Below are positions 55,651 to 64,000 of a DNA stretch of 64,000 bases, piece after piece. The translations under genes and the position numbers were made by a program. Location: assembly GCF_003724155.1 (NCBI RefSeq), contig NZ_RJJQ01000010.1, forward strand, positions 124,001-188,000, read 5' to 3'. The notes under the pieces are model-generated. The model did no database searches, was not told the DNA's origin, and saw nothing but the letters and a program-made list of their open reading frames with translations. The number at the start of each line of letters is the position of its first letter. Position 1 is the first letter of the stretch. Source of the stretch: Flexivirga caeni. GTDB lineage: Bacteria; Actinomycetota; Actinomycetes; Actinomycetales; Dermatophilaceae.

Positions 55651-56283
55651 CTACGAGCCGGCGGACTCCAGCGCTCGCACCACGTCGGCACTGGTCAGCG
55701 GGGTGGAGAACATCGGGTAGTCGTAGGTGATGGCGTTCTCGTGCTCGGCGGCCGACGTCGCGGCGACGGCGTCGGTCAGGGTGATCACCTGGTAGCCGTT
55801 CTCATAGCCGCTGCGCATGGTCGACTCGACGCAGCAGTTGGTCAGGAAACCGCCCAGGATGATCGTCTCGATTCCCTTGCTGCGCAACATGAAATCGAGG
55901 TTTGTGCTGGCGAAGGTGTCCAGCCCGCGCTTCCCCTCGACGACGATGTCGCCCTCCTGCGGAGCGAGCTCGTCGACGATCTGCGCGCCCCAGGTGCCCT
56001 TGACGAAGGCATTGCCGTCCACGACGCCCTTGAGAATGCCGTAGGGGTGGCGACTGATCTCGCCATACCCCGGCGCGAACGTGATCGGCGCGTGCATGAC
56101 GGTCACGCCGGCAGCGCGCGCGGCGTCTACGACCTGCGCGGTGTTGGCCAGTATGCCGGTGGCATCCATTACCTCCGCGACCGCACCATGCAGCACGCCG
56201 CCTTCACTGGTGAAGTCGTTCTGATACTCGATCAAAACTACCGCGGTTTTCGCAGGATCGAGGACGGGGAGCTGGTCGGACAT
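55651..56283 (-). CDS. Isochorismatase-family cysteine hydrolase
   Basis: The 210-residue protein has the family triad: Asp in IEYQNDF, Lys in VEGKRGLDTF and Cys in LTNCCVESTMRSGYENGY (the first residues of the active-site helix). The usual cis-peptide lies before Cys. Relatives hydrolyse nicotinamide, isochorismate or N-carbamoyl compounds. The substrate is not determined. ATG 56283. Confidence 0.9.
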   Translation of the reverse strand: MSDQLPVLDPAKTAVVLIEYQNDFTSEGGVLHGAVAEVMDATGILANTAQVVDAARAAGVTVMHAPITFAPGYGEISRHPYGILKGVVDGNAFVKGTWGAQIVDELAPQEGDIVVEGKRGLDTFASTNLDFMLRSKGIETIILGGFLTNCCVESTMRSGYENGYQVITLTDAVAATSAAEHENAITYDYPMFSTPLTSADVVRALESAGS

Positions 56284-56395
56284 GGGACACCTCGCTGTTG
56301 GTGGAACGGATGTCACCATCCAACCGCGAGCGCGCGGGGGACGTGCGAGATTCGGCGGCAATTGCGCGCCGAGGGGTTTCCGTTACGGTGACACC

Positions 56396-56971
56396 ATGCC
56401 CGCGTATCACGTTGACGTCCCAGCAGATCCGGCCGCACGACCCCGCCGGATTCGGCGAGCGATGCGCGTCCTGCTGATGGACGACCAGGAGCGGCTGCTG
56501 CTTTTCCGGGACAGCGATCTAGGCCTTACGCCGGTGCCGCACTGGTGGATCACCCCGGGAGGAGGCGTCGGCTCGGGCGAGTCCGACGTCACGGCTGCGC
56601 TGCGCGAACTCCGGGAGGAAACCGGCCTCGAGGTGACGGCAGCCGAACTCGTCGGTCCGGTCGGCCGCCGTACGGTCGTGCACGGGTACAGCGATCAGGT
56701 GACCACGCAGCACGACGTCTTCTGGCTGGTCACCGTGCCGGCGTTCGACGTCAGCACCGCGGGGCACACTGTCGAGGAACAGGCGACGATGAGCGAGCAT
56801 CACTGGTGGACCCGGGCGGAACTCGAGTCGGTCGACCCTGCGGAGCCCGTCTGGCCCGTCGACATCGTGCGACTGCTCGAAGTCGCCCAGTCGCCGGATC
56901 GATCGGCCTGGCCAGTGGACCTCGGTCAGTGCGAGGAGTCCACCGTGCCTGCCGCGCCTCCGGCCAGCTGA
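56396..56971 (+). CDS. Nudix hydrolase
   Basis: The 191-residue protein has a complete Nudix box (GGGVGSGESD then AALRELREETGL) and the upstream WWITPGG. It hydrolyses a nucleoside-diphosphate derivative. ATG 56396. It converges on the SRPBCC gene 7 bp away. Confidence 0.92.
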   Translation: MPAYHVDVPADPAARPRRIRRAMRVLLMDDQERLLLFRDSDLGLTPVPHWWITPGGGVGSGESDVTAALRELREETGLEVTAAELVGPVGRRTVVHGYSDQVTTQHDVFWLVTVPAFDVSTAGHTVEEQATMSEHHWWTRAELESVDPAEPVWPVDIVRLLEVAQSPDRSAWPVDLGQCEESTVPAAPPAS

Positions 56972-56978
56972 ACGACCC

Positions 56979-57500
56979 TCAGGCGTCGGCACTCTGGTAT
57001 GCCGGAATGAGCTCCTGCCACCGCGCGTGCCATTGCGGTGAAGCCTGCTGGTCCGACCAGCCGTCCGGGTGGACGAGTCCGCCGGATGCGAGGGATCGCC
57101 CGAGGTCCTCCAGGTGCACCTGCCAGCCGGCACCGTGAAAGTGCAACTCCTCCACTGGAATGCCGGTGTCCTCGATGGTCAGCCGAGTCCGTGGCCCCTC
57201 CGCGGTCAGCCACGCCTCCAATCGACCTTCCTCCGGTGTCCCCGGCTCCGAGGTCAGCACCAGGTGGTGCGGCGCCTCGCAGACGTCGATCCGCACCGGC
57301 GCACTCCAGGTGCTGGTGAACGTGGTGTGCACCGTCCCGCCTTCGCGCAGCTCACCGGAGACCTTCGCGATCCAGCGCGCCAGTCGCTCCGGGTTCGTGC
57401 AGGCGTCCCACAGGTCTTCGATGTCGGTGTCATAGACGTCCTCGACGCGGACTGCACCGTGCGTCGCGTCGAGCGGGCGAGTTGTCGCAATGGTTTTCAT
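56979..57500 (-). CDS. SRPBCC/AHSA1-domain protein
   Basis: The 173-residue START-like ligand-binding protein shows VEDVYDTDIEDLWDACTNPERLARWI, VSGELREGG and a C-terminal helix GWQVHLEDLGRSLASG (helix-grip fold). These are commonly paired with ArsR regulators, as here (ATGA overlap with the regulator). It may bind a hydrophobic ligand or act as a stress adaptor. Confidence 0.9.
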   Translation of the reverse strand: MKTIATTRPLDATHGAVRVEDVYDTDIEDLWDACTNPERLARWIAKVSGELREGGTVHTTFTSTWSAPVRIDVCEAPHHLVLTSEPGTPEEGRLEAWLTAEGPRTRLTIEDTGIPVEELHFHGAGWQVHLEDLGRSLASGGLVHPDGWSDQQASPQWHARWQELIPAYQSADA

Positions 57501-57814
57501 GGGCACCTCTTCTTCCCTCGGGCTATCTCGGTGTGCAGCGCATCGAGCCTGTTCTGCCACAGGGCGCGGTAGTCCTGCAGCCAATCGTCAACCGGCACAA
57601 GCGCTTCCGGCCGCAGACTGTAGATCCGGCGCTGGGCGTCCTGGCGGACGTCGACCAATCCCGCCTCGCGCAGCACCCGCAGATGGCGGGAGACTCCTGG
57701 CCGGGCAATGGGCAACGCGTCGGCGAGTTCGCCGGCGGTTGCCGGGTGTTCGCGCAGGATCTCCAGCACGGTGCGTCGGCTCGGATCTGCCAACGCTTGC
57801 AGCACCGCGTCCAT
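57497..57814 (-). CDS. ArsR-family transcriptional regulator
   Basis: The 105-residue winged-helix protein has the ArsR core: LADPSRRTVLEILREHPATAGELA, then RPGVSRHLRVLREAGLV and RRIYSLRPE. No metal-binding Cys pair is visible, which fits the non-metal sensors paired with SRPBCC genes. ATG 57814. An inverted repeat lies 17 bp upstream. Confidence 0.93.
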   Translation of the reverse strand: MDAVLQALADPSRRTVLEILREHPATAGELADALPIARPGVSRHLRVLREAGLVDVRQDAQRRIYSLRPEALVPVDDWLQDYRALWQNRLDALHTEIARGKKRCP

Positions 57815-57830
57815 GGCTTGAATATACCCA

Positions 57831-57864
57831 ATAAGTTACGTACCCACAAGGGTACATAACCTAT
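57831..57864. promoter_or_regulatory. Putative ArsR operator
   Basis: Inverted repeat GTTACGTACCC-N4-GGGTACATAAC (57835-57860) has 10 of 11 matched positions, and the outer ATA/TAT adds pairs. It lies between the ECF sigma stop and the ArsR start and overlaps the probable promoter, fitting autorepression of the ArsR-SRPBCC operon. Confidence 0.7.
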
Positions 57865-58691
57865 CTCTTGCAGACCGCTGCCAGCACCGCGGGATCCGCC
57901 CGGAGATCGATGCGCTGCACGATCCCGCCCTCGATGGTGAAGTCGAAGGCAACGCGATATTCGCCGCGATGCAGCCAGGCGAGCCCGGGCCGGTCCCCGA
58001 CGAAGACCGGGAACGCCGTCTTCATCCCGCCGTTCACGAGGCTGACAACCTCGTCGCGTCCGACCAGCCGCTGGGTGCCGAGCGCGACTGCCGCAGCGTC
58101 CGCACCCTCGACCACGACATCCGGCGCGAGCAGACCGAGCAGGGCCTGCAGGTCACCGCCCTTGGCTGCGTACAGGAACGCGTCGACGACGGCGGCCCGC
58201 TCCGCCATACCAGCCGAACCAGGTTCGGCTAGAACGATTTTCAGCTTCCCCCGCGCCCGCGAGGCAAGCTTGCGGGCCGACACCGGAGTGACGCCAAGGA
58301 TGCCTGCGATGGTCGGGAAATCAACTGCGAAGCTGTCGTGCAGCACGAACGCCACCCGTTCGGCCGGTCCGAGGCGGTCGAGCACCACCTGCAGGGCGTC
58401 ACCGACACTGTCGGCGAGCAGCACTCCGTCCGCAGGATCTGGCGCCGTGTCATCTGTCTCGATGTCCTCATCCGGCACCGGCAGCTTGCTGCGCAGGCGG
58501 TCCAGGCACAGGCGTGTGGTCACCGTGGTCAGCCAGCCGGACAAGTTGTCGATGGGAGTTTCGTTGGCCGCCAACCGGATCCAGGCGTTCTGCACAACGT
58601 CCTGTGCCTCGGCGTGATCACCGAGCACGCGCTCGCCAATCCGGGTCAGGCGGGGCCGCTCCGCTTCGAACGCGGCGGTCTGGTCGTCCAT
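57861..58691 (-). CDS. ECF sigma factor, ECF41/SigJ-like with SnoaL-type C-terminal domain
   Basis: The 276-residue protein has sigma region 2 (GDHAEAQDVVQNAWIRL), region 4 (LGPAERVAFVLHD; ILGVTPVSARKLASRARGKL) and a C-terminal SnoaL_2-like domain (VVDAFLYAAKGGDLQALLGLLAPD, here split). This extension is the hallmark of the ECF41 and related SigJ/ECF56 groups, where it tunes sigma activity in place of an anti-sigma factor. No anti-sigma gene is adjacent. The VOC gene opposite carries a matching promoter. Confidence 0.9.
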   Translation of the reverse strand: MDDQTAAFEAERPRLTRIGERVLGDHAEAQDVVQNAWIRLAANETPIDNLSGWLTTVTTRLCLDRLRSKLPVPDEDIETDDTAPDPADGVLLADSVGDALQVVLDRLGPAERVAFVLHDSFAVDFPTIAGILGVTPVSARKLASRARGKLKIVLAEPGSAGMAERAAVVDAFLYAAKGGDLQALLGLLAPDVVVEGADAAAVALGTQRLVGRDEVVSLVNGGMKTAFPVFVGDRPGLAWLHRGEYRVAFDFTIEGGIVQRIDLRADPAVLAAVCKR

Positions 58692-58726
58692 CGAGACAGT
58701 TCACCACATCCGGGCGGATGCGCAGC

Positions 58727-58753
58727 GGTCACACTTGCGTCGGCTCGCTCGTC
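58727..58753 (+). promoter_or_regulatory. ECF41-type promoter of the VOC gene
   Basis: GGTCACA (58727-58733), exactly 16 nt, then CGTC (58750-58753). The known ECF41 promoter is TGTCACA-N16-CGTC, so only the first base differs. It reads toward the VOC gene (start 58792) and lies beside the sigma gene, making the VOC gene its likely target. Confidence 0.7.
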
Positions 58754-58791
58754 ACCCTAGTGATACAACCGATCCGAAAGGCACATCCACC

Positions 58792-59118
58792 ATGGGCAAC
58801 TTCCAGACCATCCTCCTGCCGACCCACGACCTCGCCGCCTCACGCGCGCTCTACGTCCAGCTGCTCGGCGTGCAACCGAGCGCCGACTCCGACTACTACG
58901 TCGGCTTCGACGTGGACGGCCAGCACATCGGCCTCGTCCCGGGCAGCGAAGCGGTAGTCGCGTATCTGCACGTCGACGACCTGGAGGCGGCGATGGAGAC
59001 CATCACCGAAGCAGGCGGATCCGTCGTGGACGAGCCGAAGGCGGTCGGCGGCAGCCGACGCGTCGCGGTGGTGCGCGACTCTTCGGGCGCGCAGTTCGGC
59101 CTCACCCACGACGCCTGA
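58792..59118 (+). CDS. VOC-family (glyoxalase-like) protein
   Basis: The 108-residue protein has one VOC module pair: FQTILLPTHDLAASRALYVQLLG, YVGFDVDGQHIGLVPG, VAYLHVDDLEAAMETI and SSGAQFGLTH. The metal ligand set (His/Glu) is partly present. It could be a glyoxalase, dioxygenase or binding protein. ATG 58792 has a GAAAGG site. Likely under the adjacent ECF sigma factor. Confidence 0.9.
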   Translation: MGNFQTILLPTHDLAASRALYVQLLGVQPSADSDYYVGFDVDGQHIGLVPGSEAVVAYLHVDDLEAAMETITEAGGSVVDEPKAVGGSRRVAVVRDSSGAQFGLTHDA

Positions 59119-59122
59119 CGCG

Positions 59123-60151
59123 TCACGCGAGATCGCGGTGCCAGCTCTCCGTCCGGTATGACGTGACCCACCCCATCGAGGTGTAGAGCCCGTCGGCACC
59201 GGTCGGTGAATCGGCGTCCACCTCCAGCCCGACACGATTGCTGCCGGAGTCGAGCGCGTCGCGGATCACGGTATGCAGCAACGCTTTCGCGACGCCTCGA
59301 CCCCGCGAGCGACGGTGGACGCCGATGTAGTCGATGTAGCTGCCCGGCCCGCCGGACTCGTCCGGCGGGAGCACCGTGCCGACGACGGCGCCACCGGGCA
59401 GCCAGGCCCCTTCGGCCGACACCTCGGCCAGCCACCAGCGATCCCAGCGGTGTCCGGGGTCCTCGCGCAGCCGCTGGACGAACTCCGGGAAGCTCTCCCG
59501 GTAGGAGTTGTAGTGATCGGCGAACGACTCCTCGAGCACCAGGTGCACCGCCTGCAGGTCCGAGGCGACGGGCGTGCCGTCGTCGTGCAGCGCGATCCGG
59601 CGCACGCTCACCCCCTCGCGTGGACCGGGCAGTGACGCGTCCATATTCGTGACCGGCCGGCTCATCTGCAGCCAGGTGCGTGCCTTGTGGAAGCCGGCAG
59701 CCGCGAGCCAGCGCTGCTGGCGACCGTCGTCGGCATACGCCCCGGAGTCGAGCTGGGTCCGGGTCAGCCCCCGCGCCCTCATGATCGAGCGGGCGACGCC
59801 CTCTGCCCAGTCGAAGAGCGCGCCGGCGAGCCGGTCGGTGACCGACGGCAGGGCGGAGATCTCGATGACGGTGCGGCCGGCGGCACGATCATGCACGAGC
59901 GCCCAGGCGACCGCGTCGCCCTGCTCGTCCCGGATCAGCACCTGACGCCGGGTCCACGAGCCGATGCCCGCGACGTTCGACGCGACCATCGCGGGGTCGA
60001 CAGAGCTGGACCCGTGGGCAGCCTCTTGGTGCGCGGCGAGCAGCGCAATGACGTCCGGAACATCCGGGGTGTCGGGCACCGTGGCCGTCATTCCGTCCGG
60101 GACGTGTGGCAGGTGCAGCAGGGGGTCGGTCACGTCTACAGTCAAGCGCAC
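59123..60151 (-). CDS. Tandem GNAT N-acetyltransferase
   Basis: The protein of about 342 residues has two GNAT domains. The second has the clear acetyl-CoA loop (GVHRRSRGRGVAKALL) and EVDADSPTGADGLYTSMGW typical of acetyltransferase motif B. The first is degenerate. Two-domain GNATs in actinobacteria include MshD, but the MshD core motifs are not evident here. Start uncertain: GTG 60151 or GTG 60133. Confidence 0.82.
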   Translation of the reverse strand: MRLTVDVTDPLLHLPHVPDGMTATVPDTPDVPDVIALLAAHQEAAHGSSSVDPAMVASNVAGIGSWTRRQVLIRDEQGDAVAWALVHDRAAGRTVIEISALPSVTDRLAGALFDWAEGVARSIMRARGLTRTQLDSGAYADDGRQQRWLAAAGFHKARTWLQMSRPVTNMDASLPGPREGVSVRRIALHDDGTPVASDLQAVHLVLEESFADHYNSYRESFPEFVQRLREDPGHRWDRWWLAEVSAEGAWLPGGAVVGTVLPPDESGGPGSYIDYIGVHRRSRGRGVAKALLHTVIRDALDSGSNRVGLEVDADSPTGADGLYTSMGWVTSYRTESWHRDLA

Positions 60152-60157
60152 GGGCGG

Positions 60158-60646
60158 TCAGGCGCGCAGCGGACCACCGGGCGAGTCGTCGTCATCGTCC
60201 TGGTCCTTGGGGATGCGGCACCAGTCCTGGACGACCAGTCCGGTGACGACGGCGCCGACCGAGCCGGCGCAGAGCACCGCCGCTTGCACCATCTTGCCGG
60301 TGGCGCCCGCGGCGTCCAGCCGGCCGAGCTCGATCAGCGCGTATGCCGCGAACCAGCCCGCGAAGACCGCGCCGGCGAGCACCCACGCCTGCGCGGCCAC
60401 CACTGCGCGGCGGGCCCGCTGCGGTGAGGGCGGCCGGGTCGACTGGCCGTGCAGGTAGGCGCGCACCTCCCAGCCGGCCGCGAGCACCGCGACCGAGAGC
60501 AGGATGAGCGTGACCAGGATGAACCACGACATCTTCGGCAGCGCGTGACCGTGCGCGGTCGTCCAGCGCAGCACGGCGTAGCAGACGAGCACCACCACGA
60601 CTGCGACACCGGCCGCGTGCCGCCAGGTGACTCCCGACTCGCTCAC
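60158..60646 (-). CDS. DUF3180 membrane protein
   Basis: The 162-residue protein has four TM segments (AAGVAVVVVLVCYAVL; WFILVTLILLSVAVLAAGW; AAQAWVLAGAVFAGWFAAY; AAVLCAGSVGAVVTGLVV) and an acidic C-terminus. DUF3180 genes follow folK in many actinobacteria; function unknown. GTG 60646 overlaps the folBK stop. Confidence 0.88.
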   Translation of the reverse strand: MSESGVTWRHAAGVAVVVVLVCYAVLRWTTAHGHALPKMSWFILVTLILLSVAVLAAGWEVRAYLHGQSTRPPSPQRARRAVVAAQAWVLAGAVFAGWFAAYALIELGRLDAAGATGKMVQAAVLCAGSVGAVVTGLVVQDWCRIPKDQDDDDDSPGGPLRA

Positions 60647-61536
60647 AGGGGCCTCCACTGCGGGCCGACCCGTATGCCGGTGGTGTCTGCGGCGCGCAGC
60701 AACTCGGCCACCGGCACCACCAGTCGCCCGACCCGCAGTTGTGCCTGCGGATCGGCGTCCAGCCACGGTTGCAGCACGAAGGCCCGCTCGGCGGCGCGCG
60801 GGTGCGGCAGGGTCAGCTCGTCGGTGTGGAAGCGCAGGTCGTCACCCGCCGCCGGGTCACCCACCTGGATCAGGTCGAGGTCCAATGTCCTTGCACCCCA
60901 GCGAATCTCCCGGGTGCGGCCGCGACCGGCCTCGATCTCGTGCAGCCGGTCGAGTAGCGTCCACGGCGCCAGCCGGGTAGTGCCGACCGCGACCGCGTTG
61001 AGGTAGTCGGGCTGGGCGGGTCCGCCGACCGGTGCGGTCTCGAAGAGCCCGCTCACCTCCAGCAGGTCGAGTCCGCCGACGCGGCCGAGTGCGCGCATCG
61101 CCGACTCCAGGGTGCGCACCCGGTGACCCAGGTTGGCGCCGAGCGCGATGACGACGGGCCGATGCTGCTCGCGGCGCACCGACACCGACGGGCCCGCGAG
61201 GCCGAAATCGGCGAACGCCACCCCGGCCGGTGCGTCCGGCTTGTGCACGGTGACCTCCACGGCCTCCGCCGCGACACGCTGCAGCACCGACGCGGCAACC
61301 TGTTCGGCGAGGTGCTCGATCAGGTCGACCGGCGGCTGGGTCATGATCCGCTCGGCGTCCTGGGCGATCTCGGCGTAGCTGATCGTGTGACCGAGGTCGT
61401 CACTCGACCCGGCTCGGGAGACATCGCACTCGATCGTGATGTCGACGAAAAACCTTTGCGGCTCAAGCTTTTCGTGTGCCAGCACGCCGTGCGGCGTCGT
61501 GACGGCGAGCCGGGTGAGGCAGATGCGGTCGGTCAC
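60643..61536 (-). CDS. folB-folK: Bifunctional dihydroneopterin aldolase/HPPK (FolB-FolK fusion)
   Basis: The 297-residue protein joins FolB (residues about 1-120: ICLTRLAVTTPHGVLAHEK; IEHLAEQVAASVL) to FolK (from about 127: IALGANLGHRV; FETAPVG; GRGRTREIRWGARTLDLDLI). FolB makes 6-hydroxymethyl-dihydropterin and FolK pyrophosphorylates it. Gene order and GTGA overlaps link it with folP and folE upstream. The fusion is a known arrangement in actinobacteria. Confidence 0.95.
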   Translation of the reverse strand: MTDRICLTRLAVTTPHGVLAHEKLEPQRFFVDITIECDVSRAGSSDDLGHTISYAEIAQDAERIMTQPPVDLIEHLAEQVAASVLQRVAAEAVEVTVHKPDAPAGVAFADFGLAGPSVSVRREQHRPVVIALGANLGHRVRTLESAMRALGRVGGLDLLEVSGLFETAPVGGPAQPDYLNAVAVGTTRLAPWTLLDRLHEIEAGRGRTREIRWGARTLDLDLIQVGDPAAGDDLRFHTDELTLPHPRAAERAFVLQPWLDADPQAQLRVGRLVVPVAELLRAADTTGIRVGPQWRPL

Positions 61537-62384
61537 GAGTCACCCCGCAGGTGCTTCACCACGTCGCACGCCGCGAACGTCGAGCGCACCTCGTGCACCC
61601 GGATCGCCCAGACCTGCGCCTGGGCGAGCACCACCGAGACCGCGGCGGTCGCGAAGTCACGCTGCTCGGCGGCCACCGCCTGCCCCTCTCTGCTGCCCAC
61701 GCGCGACAGGAATGACTTGCGGGACGCGCCGACCAGCACCGGCAGCTGCATGTCCTGCAGCGCCGACAGGTGCCGCAACAGCACCCAGTTCTGCTCGGCG
61801 GTCTTGGCGAAGCCGAGCCCCGGGTCAATCACGATCTGCTCGCGCAAGACACCGGCATCCATCGCGGCGCCGACCTGGTCGGCGAGCTCCCGGCATACCT
61901 CAGCGGTCACGTCGTCATAGACGGCGCGCGTCTGCATGTCGTGGCTGTGACCGCGCCAGTGCATCACCACGAACCCGGCCCCGGTTTGCGCGGCCGTGTC
62001 CGCCATCCGCGGGTCGGCGAGACCGCCGCTGACGTCGTTGATGATCCGCGCACCGGCCGCGACCGCCTCGCGTGCGACCTCCGAGCGCATGGTGTCGATC
62101 GAGATCCAGGCGCCGGTGCCGGCCAGCCCCTCCACGACGGGTATGACGCGGCGCAACTCTTCCTCGACGCTGGGGCGCTGCGCGCCGGGCCGGGTGGACT
62201 CGCCACCGATGTCGATGATGTCCGCGCCCTGCGCGAGCAACTCGTGCCCGTGGGCGACGGCAGCACTCGCATCGAAGAACAGCCCGCCGTCGGAGAACGA
62301 GTCGGGGGTCACGTTGACCACACCCATGACCAGCGGGCGATCGGCGGGGCGGTGCGGCAACACGGTGGATGCGGCCGCGGTCAT
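61533..62384 (-). CDS. folP: Dihydropteroate synthase
   Basis: The 283-residue TIM barrel has MGVVNVTPDSFSDGG, IDIGGESTRPGA, IINDVSGG, DPGLGFAKTAEQN and VGASRKSFL, the pterin and p-aminobenzoate sites. It is the sulfonamide target. ATG 62384 overlaps the folE stop by one base (TGATG). Third step of this folate block. Confidence 0.97.
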   Translation of the reverse strand: MTAAASTVLPHRPADRPLVMGVVNVTPDSFSDGGLFFDASAAVAHGHELLAQGADIIDIGGESTRPGAQRPSVEEELRRVIPVVEGLAGTGAWISIDTMRSEVAREAVAAGARIINDVSGGLADPRMADTAAQTGAGFVVMHWRGHSHDMQTRAVYDDVTAEVCRELADQVGAAMDAGVLREQIVIDPGLGFAKTAEQNWVLLRHLSALQDMQLPVLVGASRKSFLSRVGSREGQAVAAEQRDFATAAVSVVLAQAQVWAIRVHEVRSTFAACDVVKHLRGDS

Positions 62385-62971
62385 CAGCGCCGGCTTTGCG
62401 CGTTGATCAGGCTCATCGCCTCCGCCCGGGTGGCCGCATTGGTGAGCTGCCCCCGGACGGCGGAGGTGATGGTGAGTGCACCGGGTTTGCGGACGCCACG
62501 CATCGACATACACAGATGCTCGCACTCCACGACGACGAGCACACCCCGTGCATGCAAGTGATCGACGAGCGCGTCGGCGATCTGGGTGGTCAGTCGCTCC
62601 TGGACCTGCGGGCGCTTGGCGAAGACGTCGACCAGCCGGGCGATCTTGGACAATCCGGTGACCCGGCCGTCGGGCGCCGGGATGTAGCCGACGTGTGCGA
62701 CGCCGTGGAACGGCACCAGGTGGTGCTCGCAGGTGGAGTAGACCTCGATGTCGCGGACGATGACCAGCTCGGAGTGGTCAACGTCGAAGGTGCGACTAAG
62801 TGCGTCCTCGGGCGTCTGCCACATGCCGGCGAACGTCTCGGCATACGCACGCGCCACCCGGGCGGGGGTGTCACGCAGGCCTTCCCGGTCAGGGTCCTCG
62901 CCGAGGGCGAGCAGCAGCTCGCGGACTGCGGTCGCTGCTCGTTCCAGATCAACTGTCGGTCGGGTCGACAT
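62384..62971 (-). CDS. folE: GTP cyclohydrolase I (FolE, type IA)
   Basis: The 195-residue protein has the zinc ligands Cys/His in [12 protein letters not shown] and Cys in [13 protein letters not shown], plus [12 protein letters not shown]. It makes dihydroneopterin triphosphate from GTP. It starts at ATG 62971, overlapping the end of ftsH by 23 nt, so ftsH and the folate genes are one transcription unit. Confidence 0.97.
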   Translation of the reverse strand: MSTRPTVDLERAATAVRELLLALGEDPDREGLRDTPARVARAYAETFAGMWQTPEDALSRTFDVDHSELVIVRDIEVYSTCEHHLVPFHGVAHVGYIPAPDGRVTGLSKIARLVDVFAKRPQVQERLTTQIADALVDHLHARGVLVVVECEHLCMSMRGVRKPGALTITSAVRGQLTNAATRAEAMSLINAQSRR

Positions 62972-64000
62972 AGCCGCCGTCCGGGACCTCGATGACTGCC
63001 TCGGGCGGGTGCACGTCAGCCCGCTGGCGGGCCTCCTGCTTCCCCAGGTCTACGCCGTTGGCGAGCGCCTTGCGCTCGGCCGGGGTGAGCACCGGCGGCC
63101 GGTCGCTCACGTTGCGGCGGTCGCTGGACAGCCAGATCTTGCGTTGCGGGCGCTTGTGCACATCCTTGAAGACCTCGGCCAGCTGGTGCACGTCGAGCGT
63201 TTCCTTCTCGAGCAGCTCCAGGACCAGGTTGTCCAGGATGTCGCGGTTGTCGTTGAGGGCGTACCACGCCTCGTCGTGTGCGGCCTCGATCAGCCGGCGC
63301 ACTTCTTCATCGACGACCCCGGCGAGTTCCTCGGAGTAGTCGCGCTCGTGGCCCATGTCGCGGCCGAGGAACACTTCGGAGTTGCCCGAACCGAGCTTGA
63401 TCGCGCCGACTCGCTCGCTCATGCCGAACTGCGTGACCATCTTGCGGGCGAGGCCGGTGGCCTTCTCGATGTCGTTCGCGGCGCCGGTGCTCGGGTCGTG
63501 GAAGACGATCTCCTCAGCGACGCGGCCACCGAGCGCGTAGGCGAGCTGGTCGAGCAGCTCGTTGCGGGTGGTCGAATACTTGTCGTCCACCGGCAGCACC
63601 ATCGTGTAGCCGAGGGCGCGGCCGCGCGGCAGGATGGTGATCTTGCTGACCGGGTCGGTGTGGTTGAGCGCCGCGGCGACGAGGGCGTGGCCGCCTTCGT
63701 GGTATGCGGTGATCTTGCGCTCCTTGGCGCTCATGACGCGGGTGCGCTTCTGCGGGCCGGCCATGACGCGGTCGATCGCCTCGTCGAGCGCACGGTTGTC
63801 GATGACCTGGGCGTTGGAGCGCGCGGTGAGCAGTGCGGCCTCGTTGAGCACGTTGGCCAGGTCGGCGCCGGAGAAGCCGGGGGTGCGACGCGCCACCTGC
63901 AGCAGGTCGATGTCGCTCGCCATCGGCTTGCCCTTGGCGTGCACCTGCAGAATGTGGTGACGTCCGGCCATGTCGGGCGCCTCGACGGCAATCTGCCGGT
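62949..64000 (-). CDS. ftsH: ATP-dependent zinc metalloprotease FtsH, C-terminal part
   Basis: The frame is open to the right edge, so the TM segments and Walker motifs lie outside. The visible 350 residues hold the AAA C-terminal helical part ([20 protein letters not shown]), the zinc site HEGGH ([12 protein letters not shown]) and the third ligand region ([22 protein letters not shown]). The tail after residue about 270 is charged. It extracts and degrades membrane proteins. ftsH-folE-folP-folBK order is usual in actinobacteria. Confidence 0.97.
   Translation of the reverse strand, partial: RQIAVEAPDMAGRHHILQVHAKGKPMASDIDLLQVARRTPGFSGADLANVLNEAALLTARSNAQVIDNRALDEAIDRVMAGPQKRTRVMSAKERKITAYHEGGHALVAAALNHTDPVSKITILPRGRALGYTMVLPVDDKYSTTRNELLDQLAYALGGRVAEEIVFHDPSTGAANDIEKATGLARKMVTQFGMSERVGAIKLGSGNSEVFLGRDMGHERDYSEELAGVVDEEVRRLIEAAHDEAWYALNDNRDILDNLVLELLEKETLDVHQLAEVFKDVHKRPQRKIWLSSDRRNVSDRPPVLTPAERKALANGVDLGKQEARQRADVHPPEAVIEVPDGGYVDPTDS

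Overview
This window comes from a high-GC Gram-positive bacterium of the Actinomycetota. It is most likely a member of the Micrococcales, close to the Dermacoccaceae or Intrasporangiaceae. The grounds are strong GC bias, many GTG starts, dense ATGA/GTGA overlaps, an ftsH-folE-folP-folBK-DUF3180 block, a HAIR (HspR) operator before lon, a urease locus without ureE, and a leucine-gated DinB. Placement at family level is inference. The window is chromosomal and mostly housekeeping or metabolic. I see no rRNA, CRISPR array, prophage or insertion sequence.

Layout. 1-7 kb: a partial AAA ATPase, a methyltransferase whose frame fails to stop, two MFS exporters, an EamA permease, a secreted glutamic (G1) peptidase, tRNA-Tyr and a YajQ-family protein. 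7-14 kb: a TetR regulator divergent from an SDR-quinone reductase-FabG operon, then a structured leader, a 66-residue protein and a large LAL-type LuxR regulator. 14-18 kb: pepN with a beta-lactamase-like gene, then a DUF559 nuclease-like gene bracketed by two related 36-bp palindromes. 18-28 kb: htpX and a complex I operon, nuoABC-HIJKLMN, that lacks nuoD, E, F and G. 28-37 kb: small metabolic and regulatory genes, a DinB2-like polymerase beneath a nested palindrome, a self-regulated TetR operon, thyX, an HNH pseudogene, GNAT and methyltransferase genes. 37-46 kb: a second beta-lactamase-like gene, lon, and the urease operon ureABCFGD. 46-51 kb: an alpha/beta hydrolase-P450-TmrB-like operon, a PadR module and a RelE-type toxin-antitoxin pair. 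51-58 kb: korAB, rarD, a VapBC-like pair, a cysteine hydrolase, a Nudix hydrolase and an ArsR-SRPBCC operon. 58-64 kb: an ECF41/SigJ-like sigma factor divergent from a VOC gene carrying a matching promoter, a tandem GNAT, and the folate block ending in the C-terminal part of ftsH.

How the genes work together. KorAB can deliver reduced ferredoxin, and a complex I set without the NADH module (NuoEFG) could accept it, but the missing NuoD must come from another locus. Lon, HtpX and FtsH cover cytosolic and membrane protein quality control. Several regulators sit next to palindromes that look like their own operators. The most unusual features are the palindromes flanking the DUF559 gene, the strong excess of the word GTATGNCG in coding DNA, the nested palindrome upstream of dinB, and the switch-like leader before the small-protein/LuxR pair.
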